Positions 23,101 to 35,100 of a stretch of DNA of 64,000 nucleotides are shown here, piece after piece. The notes under the pieces are model-generated. The model saw only the letters and a list, made by a program, of their open reading frames with translations, was not told the origin of the DNA and did not search any database. The translations under genes and the position numbers were made by a program. Position 1 is the first letter of the stretch. Each line of letters opens with the position of its first letter. The DNA comes from Macrocystis pyrifera (taxonomy: Eukaryota; Sar; Phaeophyceae; Laminariales; Laminariaceae): NCBI GenBank assembly GCA_031763025.1, contig JASSKH010000044.1, positions 1,426,001 through 1,490,000 on the forward strand, read 5' to 3'.

Positions 23101-26100
23101 TGTATTTTCTCTCTTACCGTTCAATTGTACGTGGCAGATAGAAAATATCATTTGGGTAACGAACTGATCACTGCAGTTTGTTCTTGCGTTCATTGGTAAC
23201 GTATCCCGCCCATCTTCCCTACAGTGCAGTACACTGACCGGTGTTGTGCAAGATTAAACATAAATTGCAGTCAGTACCAACTAAGGGTGCATTGTAACCA
23301 AGTCGAATCAATAGGTTCGAATGCGTAGTTGGAAAGACTACGTCATCTCCGGAACTTCAGGATGTATAGCAGGAGAACCCTCCACCTAGATGAGTCCAAA
23401 CAGGAGATTAGTATGCACGAGGGGGACGTCTCTCTTATAACACTATGTCTTGTTGCACCGTTAAGCTGGCAGTATCAAAAGTATGTTCCTTTTTTTGTTT
23501 TGTGGGCGGCAAGAACGTAAATAGTTTGTTCACTCCTATTCTAGTTGCGGAATGATGAACAAATTCAAGGTTTTAGGCTACTACACACATTTAGTATTCC
23601 TTTGTCGTTTAACTGACTGGAATGTAGTTCACGGTTTGATGATTTTTGGACTGATAACTAAGCTTGCTAAAATGTGCAGAAACACTTATAGTACCAAAGT
23701 TAGATATTTTACATCTGCTTGTTTCGTGTAACCCCCCAGGCATTGTAACAGCATGAGTTAGGTCTGAGTAATTTAAGTTGAATACTTTCATCACAACAAT
23801 AATCACCTTGTTGTGTACATTTTTGGAAGTACGGCATGTAAAGCAGAAGCAACAAGTACATTGTTCCAGAGTTGAATTTCAAAATTCAGTTCAATTCGAT
23901 GTGTTAACGCATCCAGGGGTCGTATTAGGGATGACACCTATTACAGCAGTAGCCAATATCATCTAGTCGCTGCTACATAACACAGACCTACCAGGTACTC
24001 TTTTAGGAACCATAGTTTAGGTATACACCCATCCGGTACAAGCAGGTGTTACAGCAGTAGAAGAGCAGAGCGAATATATGTTCGGTTATGTTATTGTCCT
24101 CTATGTGTTGAACTCCCTCCTTGGATCTCATGCGGTTGGTATATCATCTACAATTGATTATCCGTGGAACTCATGTAGGTATTTTACGTTCAAATGTGTG
24201 TTCCCAATAGCAATATCACCACTTGATGTTGCATGTGTTTCCATTGAAGGAGTTTTAGCATGTAACGCAGAATAAGAAAGTGTCTGCTTACCGGGAGGAG
24301 GTATTAGAGACTATACTCGTCAATAGTCATCATAGTCGTCACTCGACAACACTTTTGTCATCTCGTATACATTTACGCTTTTCTAGGTACAGCAGAGAGT
24401 TTTACAGTTTGTGGGTTATAGTTTGTGTAAATACAGCAGTATACCGCAGCAGCTGCTTTTATGCACTGCTGTCTACTGCTGTGCACTCGCACACAGAATA
24501 AGTATCAATAACAAGCAGTATCGTGGATCTACTGTCGTGCGTACGCACAGAATCTACGGCAGCACGTATAGTACGCGGGTACTGCGGATACTGGGAAAAT
24601 CATAGGGAAGATGCCTTCAGTATCCCTCCAGACCAGTAGCAGAGAATTTTGTTCTGATTGAAGTAAAAACAGAGGTCACGAGTGCGCACCCGAAGAGATA
24701 TCGATCGTTGCAGTAAAACCGGCTCTCCGTGTTGTTTTTTGTTGAACTGACTTCAAGGGTATTCCCCGATTTTGTTTTTTGTTCGAACGAAGTGTAGGGG
24801 TCGTCCTTTGTTTCGAGCCGCGAGCGCACACGCGCACCATTCCCCTTTGAGCTCACTCTACTTTTACTCGCCATCATCAGCTTCCAGCAGAGCAAATCAA
24901 TCAGCACTGTGGCTCGGGGCCACCACACCATCTTCATCTCATATATTGAAGCTTCTCGCACAAGTCACCTAACAGTGGCCATACGTCTGCCTCGACCATT
25001 TGACTGTGTATTGACCGGCCATCGGCAATCGAGTCTAGGCGTACACATCAGCTATGAGCTAGTACACACGCCAATCGCCATATCTAACATAGTAATTTGC
25101 TGTTTTTTTTGCTGTTTCACGTAATCGACAATTTGACAGAGATTTAGAGCGCATCTTAACGGGGAACACTAAATTTCGCTCAATCTGATGTAAATTGAAT
25201 TAGAAAAAAAAAAATCTAGTCGTATTGAAAGAACCAAAAGTCCTCGATAAGATGGGCCCTTAAATTAAATTGAAAATAACAAATCAAGTCAAATTGAAAG
25301 AGACGAAAGTCCCCGTTAACACGGGCCCGAGTTGGTTTAGCAATCTGTGAGAAGGGATCTTTAGGGGTGTTTTTGACTTGAAAATTGGGTAGCGCGGTCT
25401 GCACTTTGGAATCGTCGTCTGCAATTGAGAAATTTCCTGCTTCGATGCAAACGCGGCGCAGCCGCGTTTATGGCCAGTTTTGGCCCGTTTTGGCTGCGAT
25501 TTGGGGTCAGGGTTAGGGTTAGGGTTAGAGTCAGGGGTTGGGTTGGGTCTTCGCCAGTACCTTGATCCCATCAGGAACGAAAATACCTGAACAGCCTACC
25601 AACCTAAAGATCCTTTCTCCCAGATTGCCTGGGGACCTCATGGGCCCTTAGGCGAATATACGGATCTTGAAGTCGTGTTGTTTCAGTTTGTATGTATGTA
25701 CGGAAACGTTAGGTGTGAGATTTCGACATGGTTTACCCACGGCAAACTCTTGATCATGTTCATATATAGCAGAGCTTTATTAGTTTAACACCTGGTGTAT
25801 ATGTGTATATATACGTGAAACAAAACTCGTGAGAAATTCGCGATCTTGCTCAAAATGATTGCGTCGAGTTTAGTTTGTTGACCAATTACGCAGTTGCGTG
25901 ACTACTTGAATATAGTGTTGAAACCTGTTCTTTTCTCGTGGCTCTGCATCGATTCCTCTAGCCTGTCTTTGCGGTAACGAATACGGATAATATCGTTAAA
26001 AAAAAAAGTTACGACCGCACGTGTAGAACGTCAATAGAAAGGTGGTGCCGGACGAACCAAAGGCACGATGTCTCACATGCGAACAGAAGCTGGGTAGGAG

Positions 26101-29100
26101 AGAGGACCATGCACTTCCGCACTACGAGTACGTGTGTAAGTTGCGTTGGGAATCGATACAAAATACATGAACAATCCTTGTGTTTAGATTTTTTTCTCGT
26201 CATGAATATTCATTATTTCATTAGTTCAAATCATAAGGCCATTTTTGATGCCGTCGGATTCGCAGCAGTCAGCTGAACAAGTCCCTTTCAGCACGTTCTC
26301 ATGATGAGCTTTTGTGTCGGAAATGCAGAAAAATGGCCTTTCTCGCCTTATACGGTGTCGGAAACTTCTCCAAGATACATCAGGGGGTGTTTCCCAGCCG
26401 CTTCTCGAGTGGCCAGCTTGCTAGAAATCACCGTCGGCACTTTTTTGATCCAAATGAAGAGAATATGATTGCGATCGGGGATCGGATCGGAAAATATGTT
26501 TTTTTTCGATTCGATCGGGCGCTTGGATCGTGTTTGACACAGTTGGATCGAAAAAATGCGGACGGCAGTTTCCTCTATCTATCTGGATGCCTGGAGAAGC
26601 GGGAAACACCCCCAGATAGATCTTGGAGAGAGTTCGGACACATTCTGAGGCGAGAAAGACCAATTTCGAACACATCCGGAGCAAAAGCTCGTTCATGCGA
26701 ATGTTGTGAGTTATATGGCTTAGATTGGATAGGCGATCGGTTAAAGGTTAATCAATCGCTTACTACCCGATCTAAACCTGCTAACACGAACGTACTGGAA
26801 GTTGATGTTCAACTGACTGCAAATCCGACGGTGTAAGAAGCGGCCTAATCACATGAAAACATATGACACATCAACAGCAGGGCCTTGATTTTGTGATTAT
26901 TTTGCTAGTATTCTTTTTGCTTGTAGCTGTTGTCTTCACATGAAATCGTCCTTTCCACCCAGCTTCATCAGTACACCCAGTTTCCGTCCTGATTCCTTAA
27001 CCTAGGCAGACACTGATTCCGTGGTCACAGCGTGAGAGACAGAGGAAGACCAAAAAAAAAAAAAAAACGCAAATTCAAGTGTCAAGCAAGTGAAATGCCG
27101 GCGGACCGGGTACGAGAACACAACACAAGCAAAACAAAAAAGGACAAAAAGTCCATACAAACAAAAACAAACATTTGAAATGAAACAGAGTACGAACGAT
27201 GGAAGGACTTCAGAAAGGCTGCCAATCGGAAAGCATACGTACTCAGGAAGGACAGATATCTGCTGCGCGGACGAAGAAACACGAAAGAGAGGGAGCTACA
27301 GGCAAAAGTCTATAAGAGCTAGTCGAACCGACACCTAGCCACCCGATCTATCATTTCGTTTCTGTATTCGTCGACAGCTGTACCAGTACGGCTGCCCTTC
27401 CCTCCTCCCCCCCTCCCGTTGTCGCCGTTCTTGGCGTCCTCAGCTTCGTGGCACAGCCGGCTCCTCTATGCCTCGTTCCTGTGCCACCTCGCCATGAAAC
27501 AGTCCGCCGCTTCGACGACCCCTCGGTACCACTTCCCGCTCTTCTTAGCAGGCCTCGGCCATAACACCGTTTCTACTCCGAACAGCAGAGAGGAGCTTTC
27601 CGTGGACCCCTCGGTGGCTTGGGAAACCCTGAGGTCGTCTGCTAGACATTGGGCCGGCCTGGTCCTGGGTTCTCCCCACCAGCCATCGTCCCAAACATCA
27701 CCTGGCGGGTCAGCGGCTCATTGGTCGCCCGCTGTACGGCCCCCGCAAAGAGGAGGCGTCTTTTGCGGATGGTCGTCTCAACGCTCTGTGCCTTTTGGAG
27801 GGCCTTGGCGTACGACATGAGGTGGTCAGTGCGTTGACGGCGCTGGAAGCCAATGATCCGTAGGAGGAGTTTATGGTGTGCCGTTCGGAGCTCAGCGAAG
27901 TGCTCCTGACCAAGAGTCCACGTCACGCACCCGTACAGCAGGGTCTCCATCACCTCGGCCTTTAGCAAGCGCATTTTTTGTGTGAACGGGGCATCCTCCA
28001 TATCATACAGTTCACGTTTGAACCGATTGGAGCATGCCCATGCGAGTGGGATCCGTCGTGTAATCTCTGGCATAGTGTCAGCGCTGGCGACGACAAGACC
28101 TCCCAGATACAAAAACTGCATTGTCTGTCTATATCTCTGTCCCTTTTTTTTTTTTTTTTTCATCATCACTTTTACTTTCCAGCCTACTCGTAGGAGATTT
28201 TTACCCTCGACGATCTTCTGGACAAGCCGTGGTCACAGGTGTCGTCCCTTCCCCCCCGATACGTGCCTTTATTTTTTGTCGCGCATAGGGTTCAACATTC
28301 CCGCTGCTCGTCGATTTTCATCGAATGTAGCTAACTCACGCTCTCGCGCTTTCCGGTTTATCAATTGTTTATGCAAGAAAAAGTCCCTACGAGCATGCAC
28401 TCGGTGAGATTTGAACCCACGAAATTGATCTTGAGAGGCACGCGGACCACCTACCAAGCCACCGGGGACGCCGGGGATAGTCCCTGCGTGGCTTTTAGTA
28501 TGGTATTAGAAACGCCATAAAGTTAAAGTGCATGGATGATGGGTCTTAGAATGAATGCCGATTCTATACGTATAATAATGAATACTCGAAGAAAAAGTGT
28601 TCGTATCTTATTACTAGTGTACAACTATATCGTAAGGGTTTTGGTATGAACATATTAAAATGTCATGTAAAAATCCGTATGTTCGTACCTGGTACACGCT
28701 AAAGGGTCAAATGATCACGAAATATCAACAAAAAAGGCCCCAAACACACACTATCACAATCAATATTCGAATCAAGCCCTTTAATTTATGGAGGAGTTTT
28801 TGGTCCCAGGGGATACGGGATATATACATAAATTTGCAGAATTTCCTCTGAATAAAAAATAATACTGGACAGGTACCTCTCAAGTCCTATTAATTTCGGG
28901 TAATCGCGGCTACCCGGAAATACCCATCCCTGCTTTTTCGTTGATTACCTGGTGGTTGCTATTCACTGATTATAATAATTGTTGTTCTCACATTAACTCC
29001 TCGCCACACACACAATACAATGAATAATGCAGTCAGTGGTCTATGGCCTCTGCCAGATGATATCAGCAAGAGGGCTTCCAGCGAGGGACTCCACCAGTCT

Positions 29101-32100
29101 CGCTGGCCTCGCACTCAGTAAGTCTTGTTCTTAGAGCTTGTATTATCACGGAGTGATCCTCATCGGACCACGAGCCAGGTGGCTAGGGGACATCACACAG
29201 GATCCCCGGCCACTGCTCCACTCACACATGCGATTACACTGAAACCTCCACGGCTTGGTATCTTTTGGCTACAGCACCCCCAAAGCGAGTTCACTCGACA
29301 CGAACGAGCTTGACAAAACCAAAAAACCAAGACGAAATCGCATGCGGCAAATCACAAATCAATGCTGAACTCTGAAGCAATTTTAATCTTGAGCGCACGG
29401 GTCATCCGTAATTTGCGCAATTCCTTCACGACGAATTCAGGCGCAGCAGAATAAATCGACCGCAAAGACTCCCACGTGCGCTCCTCTGCTTCGAAACCAT
29501 CCCAATCGACCAAGACAATCACCTCGTTGGCATCATCTTCGGCCACATGCACCAAAGCATTCATGCGGCATTCACCCTGCGCAAAGGAATGTTGGAAAAC
29601 ATCCTTCAGATCAGCGGTGACGTTCAACGTCGCATCCGCATAAAATCGTAAACGAGCCACGTGAGCTTGATGCACCTTCCCAGAAACGATGTTCTGAACT
29701 GAGTACACATGATCATGATCAGCTGCTACCACACGCCACGGACCAGTCCATGTGGACAACAATTTCGGTGTGACACCCTGCCGACGAACACGAGCATACA
29801 ACACGAAATCACCAACCGCAAATTTTGGCAACACCACCTGGCCCTGAGCCTGTTTACGTTTGTTGTCGCGAGACACGGCAACAGCTGCGCGAATATCGGC
29901 GCAAAATCTCTCCTGCTCTGCAACGACTTCACGGACGTTCGCACGCAACAAGTCAGCATTCATCACGTCAACATTCCACCTGCCATCAGACTCAGAAACG
30001 AGCGCCGAGAAATCGGTACGCGGAGCACGCCCAAACATCACGCTGTACGGAGTGCTTCGGTAACGTTCACGAAACGAAGTGTTCAAGGCCCACTGAGCGG
30101 CCGGCAAAACATCAACCCACTCCGAAACCTGACGACGCTGTTCTGACAGAATGGAACGCAGAGCACGTACCACCTCTTTTACCATGCGTTCACACGTACC
30201 GTTCGACCACGGCGTGTAAGCGACAGCAAAACGATGTTCGATGTGCAACGCGTCGCTCAACAAAGCAAGCACCCTGTTCTTGAAATGCGTGGCGGTATCA
30301 CTCACCCACACACGCGGCACCCCCAAAGTCTTACACCAGGCTAGCAAATGCTTCGCTGTGACCTCGGCTGTACAAGCCTCGGCCGGTTCCAACGCCACGT
30401 AGTTGGACAAATCATCCATGATGACCAAAACATATCGGAAACCATCCTCATCAGGCAGGCCATCGCTACCTTCGGGCCCGCTGTGGCCAACATACAAAAA
30501 ATCAAAGTGCACCACTTCTCCCGGAGCGGTACCATGCACCGTGTCTCCGTAGGGACGAGGAATGAGTGCACCTGCACGCGTGTCTACACAGTGCAAACAC
30601 TGGCGAACGAATTCGCGAACCTGAGAATCCATGTGAGGCCAAACACAATATTCCTTCAGGCGAAACAAAGTCGGCGCCACACCACGGTGACCAGCCGAGC
30701 GCATGTGCGCGCACACCATCAAACGAGTTTGAAGAGCAAGATCATCCGGCGGAATCCACAAGACGTCACGCACCCCAACACGCACACGAAACAAACCATC
30801 ATCGGCCAAGGTAGCTTGACCGAAGGTTGTCGAAAATTCATGAACACCAACGCCGATACGAGCGACAGACCTTTGTTGCGAGGCACGAATCACATCCAAT
30901 GCGGGAAGCGAATCGTCAGCATTACATGGGCTGTGCACGGCAACCGAACGAACAGGCACCGTAGGAACTTTGACCCAACGAGACAACAGATCCCCCCAAC
31001 AGTTTCGATCGCCAGGGATGTGTTCGATTGCATAGCGGTATTGTCCTAAAACACCCTTCCAATTCTCTAGGCGTTGTGCCATGGTCTTTGTGACCGTCGT
31101 GACACACTTCTCCGGATTGAAAATGTACTGCAAGTTTCGATGATCAGTAAAGATATGAACACCACCCCAAAGCAGGTATTCGAGCCTCCGGAACGTATTA
31201 ACGATCGCAAAACCTTCTTTGTCGACAGTCGCCCAGCGCAACTGCGAACCTGTGAACGAACCACTCAGAAATCCGAGAGGCTCGTGAGACATGCTTTCCA
31301 ACGCCAATCCACTGCGAAATTCGTGTTCAGGCACTTGGGTGAGAAAACTACCCCAATGGAAATCAGAAGCGTCAGGAAACATCAAAACAACGCACCCGGG
31401 ACGAGGATGATGAAGCGGCACTGCTTGCGCCACCAAACCCCGTGCGGCATTCCACGCCCGCACCCGATCCTCCGTCCACGCGGTATCCTTGATGACACGA
31501 TTGCGCGCCACTCGCTTAGTCCGACGTGTAGCCCCAACAAGGAGCTCCTCCAAAAAATCACGTAACGGTGCTACCGTTTCCGCTAAACGTGGTAACGATG
31601 TACGCAACCAGTTGACAGCCTGCAAGAATTGCATTAGTTCTCCAGCGTTTTCGGGACGACGCATTTCACTTAAACCTTGCACTCGAGCGGGGTCATGGGA
31701 CACGACACCATTGGAATACACCTTACCACACCAGACCAGTTCACGAGAGAAGAAGGTACACTTGTGGGCGGCGACAAACAGTCCAACATTCTCCAGGCGT
31801 TCAAGAATGTCATCAAGCAGCTGCAGAAGAGCTTCTTCGGTGTCTGCGAAAAAGAAAACGTCATCGACCCAAACTTTGCAATCCAAACCACGCAACACTT
31901 CAGTCATGACACCTTGGAAATAAGAAGTCGCATTCAAAACACCTTGGGGAACACGGGTAGGCGTGAACAAACCGTCGCTTGTCGCCATGGTGAAGACGTC
32001 TTGCGCCTCCGGAGCCAAAGGCATCTGCCAGTACCCTTGAAGTAGGTCCAGCTTGCCGAAGAAACGCGCCCCCAGCAGATCTCCCATGTCTTCATGGTTG

Positions 32101-35100
32101 GGCATGACGCCCGGGGACTTCTCCACCTGTGCGTTCACCGCCGAGTAGTCGCTCACCAAACGGAAAGAGTCCTTCTTGGGCACCGCCATCGCCGGACTCG
32201 CCCACACCGCCTGGATGTTGTGGTAGACAAAGCCAAAAAACACCAAAGCAGCAATGCACTTCGAGAGCCAGTCCCTTTTTGTCGGTTCGTACCGACGTGG
32301 CGTTGCCTTGACAGGCTTCGCCTGTTGCTTCAGCTGCACTCGCATCGGCTCCACTTGCGCTGGCGGATCACCACACAGCGCACGGCGAAAAGCACCCACG
32401 CGACGAGCCAAAATTTCGCGCAAACGGGTTGCTCCGCCGACGCTTAATCCACTCTGCTCTGCCTGCTGCACGCTGTCCTCCAACGCCCGTTCTCGGGCCG
32501 TCCGCTCCTCCTCCGGATCCATGAACATGTCTGGCCCCCGGTCGACCAAATGTTCCACCGCCTTGTCCTCCGGAGCATCCACCGTAGCCTCGGTCTGAAA
32601 AGCACGCACGGAAACCGTCACTCTGCGCGCCGCAAGGTAACTCGGAGTCTCCACACCGGTCGATACCGGCACTGCGCGAGGGCGAAGCTTCTCCAGAGCT
32701 TCACGGTAGACGTCGATGCCAAGAGCTTTCATGGTAGCCATGCCAAACAGAACGACGTTATCTGTACCAGGCATGACCGCGAAAGTGATGGGCTCCAATT
32801 TCACCGCTCCCCACGGCGTCCGTACACTCACGGCAATCGGCACCGTTTTGTGCGTGACCATCACTGAAACACCCGTAGCGGTTTTCGCCTGCTGCGGGCC
32901 ATTTTCGAACGGAATTTGCAGATCGGCGCCGCCGAAATGCGAAGACAGCTGCTGAAGTAAGCCGACACCGATGGACGTGAGCGCCGACCCCGAATCAAGG
33001 ATCACACGCGCCATCAGCGAACCAACCGACCCTGGCAAAGAGAGATCAGCGCGTAAACACTCAGCGCTGCGATCGACAGGCACTTCACCTGCCGTTGAAC
33101 TCTGGTCGGTACCAAGAGTCACCTGACGCCATGGCTGCCCTCCTACAGCCGGCGCCGAAGAAATAGAATCGGCGGTCCACCCCGACCAAGACGTCGAATA
33201 TACAGACGGTTCCGGCGCTACCGCCCCTGCAGCAGCACCAGACACTGACTCCGCCCGCTCGGTGGATGGCGAAGTTCTCGCTCCAGCAGCACCCACCGAT
33301 GTTCCAGCTCCTCCAACGTATACAGCTCGGCCGGCAACAGACGAACCAGATCCCGACCCAGCGGCTCCTGCCGCTGGCGCACCAGAAGTTGAAGAAGCAA
33401 CAGCAGAAGTTCCACCGCCCGCTGTCAATTGATTGCCACCACGGCCACCGCGCCCGCGTCCATGGTTGAATCTGCCCCGGCCGCCATTGCGGCCCCCGCG
33501 ATACCCTGACGACCCGCGCCCACCACTGCTGGGAGCTGTGCCGCCACCGCGAGCTTTTGGGCAATCAGAAACATAATGGTTGGGATCACCACACTCGAAA
33601 CAGACGCGAACAAACGACTTTTTCGCGGACTGCTGCTGTTTCGGTTTCTGCTGCTGTTGGCGTCGCGGTTCAGCTGCCCCTGCAGCATCTTTCCGACCAT
33701 ACGCCTCGATGAATTTCCACTGTTCTGCAGCAGAAAAAATTTGGTCCATGACCAATGCCGGGTCCTTCTTCCACCCTGCAGCGTACGTGAGCTGACCTTT
33801 TACGTACTTTTTGAACTCGGACGGCCATAAGCCATCCACCAACGCCATGCTCACAAATTCCGCCGGTCCGGGCAACCACGAACGGTCCTGCGCGCGGTAC
33901 ATGGCATGCACCGCGTGATTCTCCGCAAAATACTTTTCCATAGCGGAGTTTACCATCATCGCGCGGTCTTTGACGGATGTTTCACCGCCCTGCTTTTCAT
34001 CGCGCCTCATTGAGAGAACGCGACGCAAGTCCGCTGCCGCCCGCGAGGTGTCAAATCTGTTGCTGGTGGTTGTGTAACCAGCGTGCTGCCTAACAGCGTC
34101 CAACAACTCCGAGGCGGTCATCGTAGTCTGATGCTTGTAAAATCCCTCAAAACACCGATGAATGTAATTGGGGATAAGCTGGCCCATGCTCACTTTGGAG
34201 TGCTGAACCACCCCCTGAGCGTTGGCGAGCTGCAGCCGTTCCTCATAATCGAGGTACGCTGCGTAAAAAACACGAGAGGCCTGCTCGGTCCACACCTCTC
34301 CGTATTTCGGTGGAGTCAGAGACTCCCCTACCACCAGCGGCGTGCTTGCCGTGTGCGCCATAATCCACAGCAGTCCACCTGGACTCTACTGTAATAACGG
34401 AGAAACTGCCGCCTGACCTGTGCGTCCTCCAGCTCCCGGAGCGTCCTCCCCTGCTGTGCGCTTCAAGCCGTTTCGATCCGTCCAACGGGCCAACTGCCTT
34501 CCCAGCTGTGACCCAATACTCCGCAGCCGAAAACTCCTCCAACAGAAGTTCCGCGAATATCTAGATATTATGGCCTCTGCCAGATGATATCAGCAAGAGG
34601 GCTTCCAGCGAGGGACTCCACCAGTCTCGCTGGCCTCGCACTCAGTAAGTCTTGTTCTTAGAGCTTGTATTATCACGGAGTGATCCTCATCGGACCACGA
34701 GCCAGGTGGCTAGGGGACATCACACAGGATCCCCGGCCACTGCTCCACTCACACATGCGATTACACTGAAACCTCCACGGCTTGGTATCTTTTGGGTCGC
34801 AGGACTGGCTCCAGTAACTCACTCTGGAGTGAAAATATATACCTCGGGTCAAAATAAACACAAGCAAAGAATAGTCAGTACACATAATAATAACGGAGGA
34901 ATTACTACACCTCAGGCAAAAAAATAAAGTGAGGTCCGCGCACACGTACGTATCAGATACATACGGTACGCTGTACAAGCCACCACAGAAACCGATAAGA
35001 CTGCATACTACCCAGAAGAAATAGACAAGATGAAAACAACTCGGCGTCGAAAAATTGAAAAATAAAATCGAAAAAAAAATAAAAAATATAAAAAGGGAAG

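Larger units (their letters stand above)
29042..34795 (-). mobile_element. Ty3/gypsy chromodomain LTR retrotransposon, looks whole
   Basis: An LTR retrotransposon of about 5.75 kb in the first intron of the transporter gene, transcribed in the same direction as the gene. Order: 5' LTR, leader, one gag-pol frame, short 3' stretch with a G-rich tract, 3' LTR. The two LTRs read identical by eye, so insertion appears very recent. GGTC at 29038-29041 and again at 34795-34798 is a candidate target-site duplication. A broken copy of the same family lies 12 kb away at 15.2-17.2 kb. Expression or activity cannot be judged from the sequence. Confidence 0.93.

Noticed and set aside
26312-26836. Plus-strand frame of 174 codons that resembles one on the minus strand
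   Set aside because: The similarity between strands is explained by the inverted arms of foldback II; no protein family match.
28388-28470. Functional tRNA gene
   Set aside because: The acceptor stem does not pair adequately although the T-arm is good.
30348-31049. Plus-strand frame of 233 codons
   Set aside because: Antisense shadow of the gypsy pol frame.
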